This document shows, piece after piece, positions 18,371 through 27,451 of a stretch of DNA of 64,000 nt. Every line of letters begins with the position of its first letter. The first letter of the stretch is position 1. The DNA is taken from positions 3,395,058 to 3,459,057 of the forward strand of contig NZ_LJIX01000006.1 of NCBI RefSeq assembly GCF_001420595.1. Direction: 5' to 3'. The position numbers and the translations under genes were made by a program. The notes under the pieces are model-generated. The model was not told where the DNA came from and ran no database searches. It was given only the letters and a program-made list of their open reading frames with translations. The DNA is from Cytobacillus solani. Lineage in GTDB: Bacteria; Bacillota; Bacilli; Bacillales; Cytobacillaceae.

Positions 18371-18844
18371 TCAAACTGCATTACCCACTTGCTTCAAAAC
18401 ATTTAGAATTAAAGGAGACACTTGTATCAACACATAACCTAATCCAGCATTTTGAATCATACTCCACGCTTTTTCAGCATTTCCAAATATAAAGAAGAAA
18501 CATGCTCCTACTATAACTACAGATGCAACAGGAAAACTTAATGCAACCAATATATCTACGACTGGATCTAAAACATGGGCCAATGCCGACAAAGTTTGTT
18601 CACCCATCCATTCTTTAGCAGTTACCGGTATAGCTTCATGTACAGGTATTGCTACAGAAGTAGAAGCTAATACCTTTACACCTGAAATAGCAAGCCCTAC
18701 AGCTCCTACTGAACCAGTTAACATTAAAGGGATTGAAATGGTACTTGCTGCACTTAGAGTTCTCTTAACTATCTTTTTCCTTTTATTTTTTTCTTTTTCC
18801 TTAAAATCCCCACTCATGAAGTCCTTAAAAGCTATCGTTTTCAT
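18371..18844 (-). CDS. Prophage membrane protein, pilin-like (VirB2/TrbC-like) topology
   Basis: 157 residues from ATG 18844, which has AAGGAGAGG in front; an ATG ten codons earlier lacks a site and overlaps the upstream gene. The N-terminal 30 residues are very basic (KEKEKNKRKKIVKR). Hydrophobic segments at about 34-60, 97-120 and 130-150 with glycines between them recall small conjugation pilins of the VirB2/TrbC kind. It directly follows the FtsK-like gene and is the last gene before attL. No firm family assignment. Confidence 0.7.
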   Translation of the reverse strand: MKTIAFKDFMSGDFKEKEKNKRKKIVKRTLSAASTISIPLMLTGSVGAVGLAISGVKVLASTSVAIPVHEAIPVTAKEWMGEQTLSALAHVLDPVVDILVALSFPVASVVIVGACFFFIFGNAEKAWSMIQNAGLGYVLIQVSPLILNVLKQVGNAV

Positions 18845-18860
18845 TCTCTTCCTCTCCTTT

Positions 18861-20702
18861 TTATCGAATATCACTGATTGTATACACTGTACAAGGGAGG
18901 CCTTTACAAAGTTCTGTTAACTGTTTTCTTCTTAATTCAGTAGTAGTAATCCATATTAATTTAGGAAAATATCCAAAATGAGCAGCCATTTCTCCCGATT
19001 TATATAGATTCTTATACTCCGCGACTTTCACTTTATTTTCTTTCATCTTTTGAGTGTGATCCACTTCTAAAATATGATATAGTCCACCCTTCTTAAACCA
19101 AGCATCACAAACAACAGAATATTTACTGTCTTTCACCTTGGCTTCATTTATCCATTCATGAGGAAAACCCATGAATATATAGAAGTCATTTCGCATTAAA
19201 ACGTGGTTTACAAAGCTATTCTTTTTACGTACTTTTTGGGAGTTAACATATTCTCTTCCTTCTTTGTTAAGGTAATAAATAGCCTGGTATCCTTCCCTAA
19301 AACTTGATAGATAATAAGATAAGTCATGCAGAATTCGATTTGCATTTCTTTTCTTTCCTAGCCTGTGTAATTTCATTAATTGATCCCTGTTAAGAAAGTC
19401 CAGTTTCTTCAATGATAACAGTATTCTTTCTTGTCTCTCGTTCAGCTGCTTCAATTCTAGCCCCTCTCTAGCCCCTCCTTTGTTTATAATGTGGGGCTTA
19501 ACGGTTTTCTGGATAATATCTGATGTGATAAGAGGGGTTTGAACAATAATACGTTTATCTGCTGTTTGATATATAGCGCGTCCTTTTATTTCTGGAAGAT
19601 TCTCAGCACCATCACTATCTAATACAACCCTTGAAGCAGTGCCGGACTGTACACGAAAGCATAACTTACCATCGCTGTTTTGCTTGCATTGGCGAGGAAT
19701 AACATCACCAGTGGGATATTGAGTGGCAAGCACTTGATAAAAGCCAAGGCCAGCTCCTAATCGAGCTATTTGAGACATATACTTTTGACACTTCTGCTTT
19801 AATTTTTTTTCATCTGTATCAACTGCTTCATCAGGGTTTAATTCCCCTACTTCATCTATGATGATAAAGTTTCTTTCTTTAATATTTGTATCTTCAATTT
19901 TCTTTTTACCTAATCGCTTAATCCTTTGCTGCATTAATTTCATTTGATTATAGGCATTTTCAAGTGTTAAGAGAGCTTCTTCTGGCTCATAAGCTATCGA
20001 GATTGTTTGTTTAATATTTTCATAATCACACAATTCCACACCGCCCTTTAAATCAATTAGGTGTAATTTTGTATTATCTGGTTGCTGTTGAAGCAATGAG
20101 GTAATAATGCAATTAATAGTATTTGATTTGCCATATCTAGTTGCCCCTCCTAAAGCTAAATGAGGAATTTTGCTAAAATCGTGATTGATAGGTTTGTTCT
20201 GTTCTCTCGTTACTCCGAAAAAAACTTTCCAATCTGAGGATGGATGAAAATCAACTTTTGTTGGCAAAGGATCATTATAAACCCTGATAATTAACATACC
20301 ATCATATGAAAGCTCAATTTCCTTTCTGGCAGTTAGCTTCTTTGTGTATAGGCTTTTGATGTTAGAAAGAATATTGCCATCTAATTTAAGGGTTTTAAGG
20401 TCTTTGAACTGTATTTTTACTGAACGAGTATTAATTCCAGCTTCAATAGTCCTTTGTTTAGCTAAATAATCTTCGAAACTTCGCCCCAACGGTATGCGAT
20501 AACGATATTCGTTCCCCCAATCATAATTTCTTTTCTTCACTAACTGAGTTGTGAAGGTTTGCTTTCCATCTTTCACATTCAAACCACTGAGGGTAAAGAT
20601 TTTATTTATTTTTTTCGAATCATTTCCCTCTCCGTTTTTGGACAAATATGCATTAAGAGCCAACCCTCCCATCAAAACTGTTGTGACTGCTTCAAAAATC
20701 AT
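18861..20702 (-). CDS. FtsK/SpoIIIE-type ATPase fused to a replication-relaxation domain
   Basis: 613 residues in three parts. Residues 1-20 are a hydrophobic anchor. The ATPase core has Walker A GGATRYGKSNT (185-195), HLIDLKGG at about 214-221 and Walker B FIIIDEVGE (279-287), as in FtsK/SpoIIIE and conjugative coupling proteins. From about 420 on a winged-helix segment (ILLSLKKLDFLNRDQLMKL) and a nuclease-fold-like end (DAWFKKGGLYHILEVDHTQK) resemble the replication-relaxation family known from Gram-positive plasmids. Similar FtsK genes lie after the endolysin in gamma-like Bacillus phages. It may pump or mobilise DNA; the substrate is unknown. Confidence 0.82.
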   Translation of the reverse strand: MIFEAVTTVLMGGLALNAYLSKNGEGNDSKKINKIFTLSGLNVKDGKQTFTTQLVKKRNYDWGNEYRYRIPLGRSFEDYLAKQRTIEAGINTRSVKIQFKDLKTLKLDGNILSNIKSLYTKKLTARKEIELSYDGMLIIRVYNDPLPTKVDFHPSSDWKVFFGVTREQNKPINHDFSKIPHLALGGATRYGKSNTINCIITSLLQQQPDNTKLHLIDLKGGVELCDYENIKQTISIAYEPEEALLTLENAYNQMKLMQQRIKRLGKKKIEDTNIKERNFIIIDEVGELNPDEAVDTDEKKLKQKCQKYMSQIARLGAGLGFYQVLATQYPTGDVIPRQCKQNSDGKLCFRVQSGTASRVVLDSDGAENLPEIKGRAIYQTADKRIIVQTPLITSDIIQKTVKPHIINKGGAREGLELKQLNERQERILLSLKKLDFLNRDQLMKLHRLGKKRNANRILHDLSYYLSSFREGYQAIYYLNKEGREYVNSQKVRKKNSFVNHVLMRNDFYIFMGFPHEWINEAKVKDSKYSVVCDAWFKKGGLYHILEVDHTQKMKENKVKVAEYKNLYKSGEMAAHFGYFPKLIWITTTELRRKQLTELCKGLPCTVYTISDIR

Positions 20703-20886
20703 TAGATATTTCCTCCTTTCAACGCCACCTCATTGAAACTTACAGAGTAAGTTCTCCCATTCATCAGGAATGCAAAATGTCGTTAAATCCACACACCATT
20801 GCTATATAGGGCATATTCTCGATAGTATTCCAGAGTGGTAAAAGATTAGGTATAGTAAAGGGTATGAGGTAAGGATTGTTCGATAT

Positions 20887-20923
20887 GTCAATTAAATTGC
20901 TTGTTTTATTGAATTAAATTGAC
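20887..20923. promoter_or_regulatory. Inverted repeat between the FtsK-like gene and the HTH gene
   Basis: GTCAATTAAATTG pairs with GAATTAAATTGAC around a short spacer (one or two mismatches). It lies in the 260-bp divergent region, 40-75 bp before the plus-strand HTH gene, and is a plausible operator for that regulator. The rest of 20703-20961 holds no gene. Confidence 0.45.
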
Positions 20924-20961
20924 GAAAGGAAAACACCAAATTTTGTTGAATATTGTATTAG

Positions 20962-21177
20962 GTGATGACAAGCGTGGTTAAATTAATTAGCAAAATCGGT
21001 GATTTAATTAACGAAAGTGGATTAAAAAAGAAGTTTATTGCGGAAAAATTGAAGGTGAGTGTAGCGCAGTTAAGAAACTACGAAACTGGACATAGTCTAA
21101 TTCCTATTGACAAAGCATACGTATTATCTGAATTGTTGGGTGTAAAAGTGGATGATTTATACGAAAGGAGTGAATAA
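20962..21177 (+). CDS. Small XRE-type HTH regulator
   Basis: 71 residues almost entirely made of a Cro/CI helix-turn-helix (KKFIAEKLKVSVAQLRNYETG, then LSELLGVKVDDLYERSE). GTG 20962 or ATG 20965 could start it; TTAGGTG is a weak site and GTG 20974 is also possible. It is the first gene of a plus-strand cassette embedded in minus-strand phage genes. It likely represses its own promoter and perhaps the divergent FtsK operon. Confidence 0.8.
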   Translation: MMTSVVKLISKIGDLINESGLKKKFIAEKLKVSVAQLRNYETGHSLIPIDKAYVLSELLGVKVDDLYERSE

Positions 21178-21178
21178 T

Positions 21179-21454
21179 TTGGAGTTGGTATTTGATTTCA
21201 TAGGTGCATTCATTATTACATGGGCGATATATAATATTTTTCAAATAATTTTAATGAGATTTCTTGATCCAAAAACACTTCGATATGTTTCGTTTATTGG
21301 TTCTTCTATTTTGATATTAATTGTCACAAGTTTTACAATGGGAATTGTGGCAGGATTCATTATCTATTTACCTGCTCTTTTTATTTGGTTAGTATTTGAC
21401 CTAATAAAAATCAATAAAAAAGAAAATAACCGTACCAAAAGTAAAACTGCATAG
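21179..21454 (+). CDS. Small membrane protein of the plus-strand cassette
   Basis: 91 residues starting at TTG 21179, decided by AAAGGAG eight bases before it; the frame is open nine codons further upstream within the HTH gene. Three hydrophobic segments (about 5-28, 38-55 and 57-80) and a lysine-rich tail. It overlaps no domain I recognise. Its near overlap with the HTH gene suggests shared transcription. Confidence 0.7.
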   Translation: MELVFDFIGAFIITWAIYNIFQIILMRFLDPKTLRYVSFIGSSILILIVTSFTMGIVAGFIIYLPALFIWLVFDLIKINKKENNRTKSKTA

Positions 21455-21463
21455 AGGTATAAG

Positions 21464-21730
21464 ATGAAAGTGCATATAGCAATACATCTAAACGTCGAAG
21501 ATAGCATAAGTGCCAGTCGGGCAACGTTTTATGTAAAAGATAGTGACTTTAAGAAAGATGCAGACTTTGCAGTAGGAATAATTGCTTATGAATGGATTCA
21601 GAGCAGACGGAGAGAGTTTGGTTTCAGAAGGATGGAAATAGAGAAAGTTATTTGGGATGAACAGCATGATATTACTGATCTTGTTAAACAAATAAGACCA
21701 ATCGAACCACCAGATGATTTGCCATTTTAA
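21464..21730 (+). CDS. 88-aa protein with an SSB-like acidic C-terminal tip
   Basis: A soluble alpha/beta protein with a GAGGT ribosome binding site. It ends in EPPDDLPF. The prophage's own SSB ends in DDSDLPF, so this tail imitates the SSB tip that recruits RecQ, PriA, RecO and similar proteins. The body (YVKDSDFKKDADFAVGIIAYEWIQSRRREFG) matches no family I know. Third gene of the cassette, followed by a bidirectional terminator. Confidence 0.72.
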   Translation: MKVHIAIHLNVEDSISASRATFYVKDSDFKKDADFAVGIIAYEWIQSRRREFGFRRMEIEKVIWDEQHDITDLVKQIRPIEPPDDLPF

Positions 21731-21732
21731 TT

Positions 21733-21766
21733 AAGCCCCTCTCAAATAAGAGAGGGGCTATTCTTA
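21733..21766. terminator. Bidirectional terminator between the cassette and the amidase
   Basis: AGCCCCTCTC pairs with GAGAGGGGCT around a short loop; T-rich on the plus side, and it meets the minus-strand amidase gene end. Confidence 0.88.
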
Positions 21767-22462
21767 TTACTTCATTTTCTTTTCTAATTCCTCAATTCGT
21801 TTTGCTAATGGAATCGTCGCATTCCAAACATAATATTGATTCACTACTCGAAATGGATCATTTCCATCTGTAATGCCAAGGCGTATAGCTTCTTGTCTTA
21901 CATCTTCTTGAGCATCAGATAATTTTTGTTCTTTCACCTCATCAACCCCTTGTTCTAATTTCCCTCTCTCAGCTATACAACGATTAACAAACTCTTGCCA
22001 ACGACCTTGTAAAAGGTTTCTCGGACAATTCTTTCCACTCCAATGTTTATGAGGAACAACTTTATGGGAAGGAATACTGAATTGTTTCATTAGTTGTCCA
22101 ACAACTTCTGCAGCATTTTGTAATGCTTTTTCATAATCTCCATCAGAGTTTACGCAGATTTCTACTCCAATTGATTTTCTATTACCAGAACCGTTTGTTC
22201 CATCACCAGCATGCATTCCTGCTTCGTAAAAAGGTAATGATTGTATTGCTTGTTGGCAATCAACTTGTATGTGCCATGAAGCTTTTCTGCTGTTTCCGTT
22301 TAATTGTAGTCGGGAGTGTGCATCAGCATTAGCTCCCGTATTAGTGTTATCTGTTTCGTGAATGGTGATATATTCAGGCGTCATCGGTAATATAACCAGT
22401 TTTCCATTAACGTTATATTTAGGCTTTTTATTATCTGGAACCAGCCTTTGAACAACCTTCAC
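21767..22462 (-). CDS. N-acetylmuramoyl-L-alanine amidase (phage endolysin)
   Basis: 231 residues. The N-terminal Amidase_2 domain (about 25-155) has the zinc ligands His35 (YITIHETDN), His138 (VVPHKHW) and Cys146 (KNCPRNL), with the 8-residue spacing known from T7 lysozyme. The remaining 75 residues are a charged linker and a short domain ending in a helix (IPLAKRIEELEKKMK). It cuts the peptide from the glycan of peptidoglycan at lysis. It overlaps the holin gene by four bases. Confidence 0.92.
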   Translation of the reverse strand: MKVVQRLVPDNKKPKYNVNGKLVILPMTPEYITIHETDNTNTGANADAHSRLQLNGNSRKASWHIQVDCQQAIQSLPFYEAGMHAGDGTNGSGNRKSIGVEICVNSDGDYEKALQNAAEVVGQLMKQFSIPSHKVVPHKHWSGKNCPRNLLQGRWQEFVNRCIAERGKLEQGVDEVKEQKLSDAQEDVRQEAIRLGITDGNDPFRVVNQYYVWNATIPLAKRIEELEKKMK

Positions 22463-22872
22463 TTGCTATCACCTTTTTCACTTTTCAATTGTTCAAATCT
22501 ATCACTAATAAAAGATGGTACTGGAATTCCTAATCGATGCATGTTTTCAGTAATGCTAATACCCTCAGTACCAATCAAAAAGAAGATCATAGCATTTCTT
22601 AAGAAGTTGCTATCTGATCCTGAAATAACATCTAGTTGGTTCGCGACAATAACAAGCGAGATCATAGCTCCCTTTTTTACTAATCCGCGAAAGGCTTTCT
22701 TAGAGGATGTCGTCTTCTCACCAAGACTTGCGAGTATGCCAGTTAAATAGTCCGTAAGCATAATAACAGCAAGAGCAATTAGCAGTTTATCAATCCCTCC
22801 TAAAAGAAAAGCAGCACTTGCAAAAGTGCCGCCTGTTATAAATGTATAAAGTGTGTCCGTAGTATTTTTCAT
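22459..22872 (-). CDS. Phage holin, phi29/Cph1 family
   Basis: 137 residues with hydrophobic segments at about 11-50 and 65-105 and a charged C-terminal tail, matching the Phage_holin_4 family (LLIALAVIMLTDYLTGILAS, then SSKKAFRGLVKKGAMISLVI). It forms the membrane lesion that times lysis and gives the amidase access to the wall. GGGAGGTAAC precedes the ATG. Confidence 0.9.
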   Translation of the reverse strand: MKNTTDTLYTFITGGTFASAAFLLGGIDKLLIALAVIMLTDYLTGILASLGEKTTSSKKAFRGLVKKGAMISLVIVANQLDVISGSDSNFLRNAMIFFLIGTEGISITENMHRLGIPVPSFISDRFEQLKSEKGDSK

Positions 22873-22893
22873 TTGTTACCTCCCAAAATTAAA

Positions 22894-22914
22894 AGAGGAC
22901 TCAATGAGTCCTCT
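22894..22914 (-). terminator. Hairpin between the 82-aa gene and the holin
   Basis: AGAGGACT and AGTCCTCT form a compact perfect stem, followed on the minus strand by TTTTAATTTT. It overlaps the stop of the preceding gene and may partially terminate late transcription before the lysis genes. Confidence 0.7.
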
Positions 22915-23161
22915 AAAAATGTTTTTTAAATCCCTTTTCATCTCTGGTGTTATCGTCCTTAAATAGTCTTTTAATGAAATAGATGACATCCTTCATAAAG
23001 AAGAAAAGCCAACATATTATAGCTACACCGAAAAATATAACCACAACCGCACCAATTGGATAGGATAGCCAAGATATTAAGTGAATGTAAGATAAATAAA
23101 CAACGATCCCCAATGGAATCCATATCAAAGGTGAAAATGCACTAAATAGAAATTTTCTCAA
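22913..23161 (-). CDS. Small two-helix membrane protein, possible lysis accessory
   Basis: 82 residues with two transmembrane segments (about 7-28 and 32-58) and a basic C-terminal tail (KRLFKDDNTRDEKGFKKHF). It lies directly before holin and amidase. Position and topology allow a second holin or an antiholin, but no family signature is visible. Confidence 0.65.
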   Translation of the reverse strand: MRKFLFSAFSPLIWIPLGIVVYLSYIHLISWLSYPIGAVVVIFFGVAIICWLFFFMKDVIYFIKRLFKDDNTRDEKGFKKHF

Positions 23162-23172
23162 GTTCTCACCAC

Positions 23173-26100
23173 CTACGGGATTCTATTCCCTGCTTTTGCT
23201 ATTTGAGTTATTATCTGATCAATCTGTTTAATAACGTCTGCTTTTTCTTTTCCACTCATGTTTGGTTCATCAATCACAGCACGCTTAGCTGCTTGTAATT
23301 CGCTTATTTCTTTTGATAACTGATTTATTGTTTTCAATGTTTCAGTATTTTCATGTTCCGGATCATGCTTCTTAGCTGATAAGTTTTCTCTCTTTAATTT
23401 GTCCATACGCTTATAGAAGTCATTAACACTTTGATTATTTCCCTCAAGATTCTTGACTACGAAACGATTAAGAATAGGAGCACCAGCTAAGCCTTTATCA
23501 GGAAGCTCTGGTTTATCATTACCCGCTAACTTATAACCTAAATCTGTACCCTTTAAGAAATAGCCACCTAAGCCGCCAGTATACCCCTTAAATACATGTT
23601 CAATTTTTCTAGGTGACTTTTCCGATAATGCTCCAAGGCCTTTCGATAATTCGGATTGATATGGACCGTACTGATCTTCTGGTAACATATCCTGTTCGCG
23701 TCTCGGAACAATTGGAGAGTCAAAATGCATACTTTTATTTCCGTAAACTTCAATCCAAGGAAGGATAGCTGTAGGAATCCAGTTTGGAGTAAAGGCTTCT
23801 CTAACTGTCTTTCCAAATCCCTCAAACGCTTTTGGATCATTTGTTTTCATGTAGTCGAGCATTCGTTCAAATGAAGTTCCAAACATAATTCCAGCTTCAA
23901 AAGGTTTAGGGAGTTTGTAAATTTGATCTCCTATTTCAAAATGCCAGAATAGATCCCTTTCACGTTGTGGAATTTCTTTATACCAATCTTTATCTTGGTT
24001 ATAATAATACGCAACAACCGAAGGCAAAGTGATACTAGCTAACGATTTAACAGTAGCTTCAACTTTTCTTTCTTTAAAGGTACGGGCAAGTTTATCCATA
24101 GATTGAACAGCTGCATTAAAAAATGCTGTCACTTGATTATATTGCCTACCTACCGTTCCAGCTCGACTAAAATCAATCAAATCACGAGAAGAAAAGGCTG
24201 CTTCTTTTGGAGTAGCTCCTTTTTTCAAACCCTTTTTAAATTCTCCTAACCTAGTGGATTCTTCCGTAATTTCCGATACCTTTCGTAATGGTCTAAGAAA
24301 AGTATCTAAAGCTTTTAAAGGGGTGCCAAAGTTATTTTTAACTTTCTGACTTAGGGATTGTTTTACCATTTTACGTAGGTCGGCTTGTAGATATTCGCGA
24401 TCAAGAGTAGATAATACTGAGTTCGCTCCACCACTTTGTTTCCATAACCAGTAATCACTGTCTCTTTTGAGAACGCTCTTCATCCCTTTAGCCATATCCA
24501 CAAATGGAATAAATCCATATTTTGAGTTAACGAAAGCTGATAACTGATCACGGAATATATTTACAGGTCCGAAATCAGGAGATAGCACAGCACCGGCTCG
24601 TAATGTTTTAGCAGGAACCCCCATTAAGTTAATGAAGAAGTTTTGCTTTTGTGCATCCAATGAAAGCATAGCTTTGTATAAATCGTCTTGTAGCTCCATT
24701 TCAATCTTTTGCCCATCTTTGTACACATAAACCTTGTTACCTTCACCTTTAAATAGATTATCAATCGCGTCTGTTCTGCCATCATTCATTTGTACTGTTG
24801 CATCATCCAGGACACTTGAAAGATTGTCGATGGAAGCATCTTGTTTTGTTACGTTTGTAATTCTACCCCACATATTATTTTCTGGAGCACTTTTCAATAA
24901 GTCATACAATGCTACTCCAACTTTATTTCTTTCTGCGATGTTAGTTATAACATACGTGTTTTTCACAATGCTTTCAATAGGATTAATAATAGGTTTTGTA
25001 GATCCAGTTCTTTGTTTGATTGGGTTAGCTTGACTAGCAAACTTCATTTTAGGACTAGTTAAAGGTTCAAACCCTCTAACTCGTGGCTCTTGCACCCGAT
25101 TCATTGGAATATAGTTAGGATTTTCCTTAAAAATCTTTTTAAGAGCATCGTCAGTATAATATCCTGAATCCTTCAATTCTTTCATTAAATTTTGACTGTA
25201 CTTAACTAATTCCTTTTGATGCGTCTTAAAGTTAGGTGATTCTGCTTCAATTTGGCGAATGGTCGCTTCTGCTAATTGGTAATCATTCATACCTTCGACA
25301 TTCTTCGGTTTAATTCCTGCTGTTAGCCCTTTACTATCGTAATCCAATGCACGTTTTGAAGTAGTGTAAGCTAAGAAATCATCTATATTATTTTCAATTG
25401 GTTTAATGATTTCTTTCAATGATTTTTCTAGCTTTTGGCCAGAGTCACTAAATACACCACCATTTAGATAGGTTTCAGCTTTTCCTGCTACGCCACGAGC
25501 CAGTTGAGCCAGTTTATGAGGGTCATTGTCAATTTTTAATCCTTTGCCCCCTAAATCCTTTGATGCCTTATTTACTGCATGTAAATCACTCACAATCGCA
25601 GTATAAGCTTTATCAAATGACCACTTAGACTTTTCACGGTTACCAGTTGAATCAATTTGTTGTTTAACAATTTCTTTCGGATTATCTATATCAATCGGTG
25701 TACGGTCAATTGGTGTTCCACGAACCATAGGCACCTCATTTACACCTGATTCAATAGGTTCAAAATCCCTTCCCGGACGCAAACGATCCAAAGCTGGCTG
25801 TTGGGTAGGCTCTGCACTACTTCGTAATTCACTCAATCTAGCTAATGAAGGTTCGATTGATGCTGCCACAGTCGAACCATCCGCATTATCCATCAACCTT
25901 AATAGCTCAGCTTTCTCTTGTTGTAGTGCTTCTATCTCTGGACCAAAGATAATTTCATTTTCTTGATTAGCCCTTATAAAATTAGTTAATTGTTCTATCT
26001 CATTATCAATTTCTTGTATCGACTTCTGGGAAATTTCTTGGTTATTAGCAATTAGATCATTTTGCCTTGGTCGATTCGGAAGAGTGACGTTATCAACTGG

Positions 26101-27426
26101 AAGCATCTCTCCTTTAGGGCGCGCAAGACCTGATAATCGATTATACAATTCGTTTGATTTTCTTGAGTTGGCTAGGTTACTAGTTGGCAGGCTATTTACT
26201 ACTGATTTACTAGGTGCCCCAGAGAATGTTGGTACATCACCTTTAGCAAAGGGTGATAAGCTAGTTTGAATGGCTTTACTTATTCCTTTTCCTAAACCAT
26301 ATAAGGCAGGGTCGGCAATAGCTCCAAGCCCAACTCCCAACCCGATATGTTTCAAGTTATCTATATAATTGGTATCTTGAGGGTTTATAGCTTCACGAAC
26401 ACCCACTTCGCCCCCACCAATCATACCACCAGCAATTGCACCTTCTTGAGCTAATTGCTTAAGTTTATCTAAACCTTTTGAACCCGGCTTTAATCCTAAA
26501 CCAGCTCCACGGATTGCTTTATAAGTTCCCATACCAGGAACAAGATATCCTAAGGCATCATAACCAAAGTCTGTTATCTTTCCTGCTAATGATCTATCTT
26601 CATTTGTAAACTGCGCTGCCCGTTGACCATCGTTTGTTTTCTTATAAACTTGGTCAAGAGTGCCTAGTGTCGCTGTGTTAGCAAGCCTTGTAAGCCCTCT
26701 AGTTGATTCTTTGGTGAATTTACTTCTATCCGTACTCACCGCATCATCCACGTTGTTTTTAAAGGCTTCAGTAAAGCTAACATCATCAAATGGGTTAATC
26801 GCTTGACCAAAGTTTTTTAAGGGAGTCATGATGTCATTTATTAACGATCCATTGTTTTTATCCTTCTTGCTCTTGTTATCATTGTTTTTTTTTAAGACAC
26901 TCAAGTCACCTTTTTTCTGCTCGTTCTTTTTGGGAGTAGGTTCTTGAAGGTTATATTTTTTATAAACATTATTTTTTTCCGCTTTGACTTCCTTTGTCAA
27001 TCGCTTTGTATATTCCTTAAATTCTCTTTCAGAACGGAATTGCCCATTTGAAGATGCGTTATACATAGCGTTGATATAATCATTAACAGTGAATCCTTGC
27101 TCTTTAATCTGCGCTTGTAACATAGGATTATTACGAATGTTTTCAGCATTCCTATTAGCTCCTTGTTTACGAAGTGCTGTATTATTTTCAGGCTCTTTCC
27201 AATAAGCGAGAGCATCCTCATACGTCTTCTTAGAAGCTTTCTTTTCAGCTTCCTTTTGAGCCTTTTGATATTCCTTTAAACGATGATTATATTCATCTTT
27301 TGAAATATCAACCTGTGCTTTTGTTGCTCCAATATTCCGTGCATTAGAAAGACCGGCATCATATGAGCCTTTTCCGAAACGTTGCTCAAATACATCTTTA
27401 TATTTTTCTCGATTAAATCCTGCCAT
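23173..27426 (-). CDS. 1417-aa internal virion (ejection) protein with LPD38-like domain
   Basis: The largest gene of the prophage. The N-terminal 210 residues are charged, helical and low-complexity (KKNEQKKGDLS). Residues 270-390 contain glycine-rich hydrophobic stretches that could cross a membrane. The region around 880-1200 (LRAGAVLSPDFGPVN, FRDQLSAFVNSKYGF) matches the large polyvalent protein-associated domain LPD38. Such giant proteins are carried in the heads of short-tailed phages and ejected with the DNA. Its place after the tail genes fits that role, which is inferred. Confidence 0.78.
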   Translation of the reverse strand: MAGFNREKYKDVFEQRFGKGSYDAGLSNARNIGATKAQVDISKDEYNHRLKEYQKAQKEAEKKASKKTYEDALAYWKEPENNTALRKQGANRNAENIRNNPMLQAQIKEQGFTVNDYINAMYNASSNGQFRSEREFKEYTKRLTKEVKAEKNNVYKKYNLQEPTPKKNEQKKGDLSVLKKNNDNKSKKDKNNGSLINDIMTPLKNFGQAINPFDDVSFTEAFKNNVDDAVSTDRSKFTKESTRGLTRLANTATLGTLDQVYKKTNDGQRAAQFTNEDRSLAGKITDFGYDALGYLVPGMGTYKAIRGAGLGLKPGSKGLDKLKQLAQEGAIAGGMIGGGEVGVREAINPQDTNYIDNLKHIGLGVGLGAIADPALYGLGKGISKAIQTSLSPFAKGDVPTFSGAPSKSVVNSLPTSNLANSRKSNELYNRLSGLARPKGEMLPVDNVTLPNRPRQNDLIANNQEISQKSIQEIDNEIEQLTNFIRANQENEIIFGPEIEALQQEKAELLRLMDNADGSTVAASIEPSLARLSELRSSAEPTQQPALDRLRPGRDFEPIESGVNEVPMVRGTPIDRTPIDIDNPKEIVKQQIDSTGNREKSKWSFDKAYTAIVSDLHAVNKASKDLGGKGLKIDNDPHKLAQLARGVAGKAETYLNGGVFSDSGQKLEKSLKEIIKPIENNIDDFLAYTTSKRALDYDSKGLTAGIKPKNVEGMNDYQLAEATIRQIEAESPNFKTHQKELVKYSQNLMKELKDSGYYTDDALKKIFKENPNYIPMNRVQEPRVRGFEPLTSPKMKFASQANPIKQRTGSTKPIINPIESIVKNTYVITNIAERNKVGVALYDLLKSAPENNMWGRITNVTKQDASIDNLSSVLDDATVQMNDGRTDAIDNLFKGEGNKVYVYKDGQKIEMELQDDLYKAMLSLDAQKQNFFINLMGVPAKTLRAGAVLSPDFGPVNIFRDQLSAFVNSKYGFIPFVDMAKGMKSVLKRDSDYWLWKQSGGANSVLSTLDREYLQADLRKMVKQSLSQKVKNNFGTPLKALDTFLRPLRKVSEITEESTRLGEFKKGLKKGATPKEAAFSSRDLIDFSRAGTVGRQYNQVTAFFNAAVQSMDKLARTFKERKVEATVKSLASITLPSVVAYYYNQDKDWYKEIPQRERDLFWHFEIGDQIYKLPKPFEAGIMFGTSFERMLDYMKTNDPKAFEGFGKTVREAFTPNWIPTAILPWIEVYGNKSMHFDSPIVPRREQDMLPEDQYGPYQSELSKGLGALSEKSPRKIEHVFKGYTGGLGGYFLKGTDLGYKLAGNDKPELPDKGLAGAPILNRFVVKNLEGNNQSVNDFYKRMDKLKRENLSAKKHDPEHENTETLKTINQLSKEISELQAAKRAVIDEPNMSGKEKADVIKQIDQIITQIAKAGNRIP

Positions 27427-27451
27427 ATCTACCCTCCTAAACAGGCATAAT

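Noticed and set aside
23568-23840. Separate 90-aa gene inside the 1417-aa gene, same strand
   Set aside because: No ribosome binding site, and the large frame is continuous and has clear domain patterns here.
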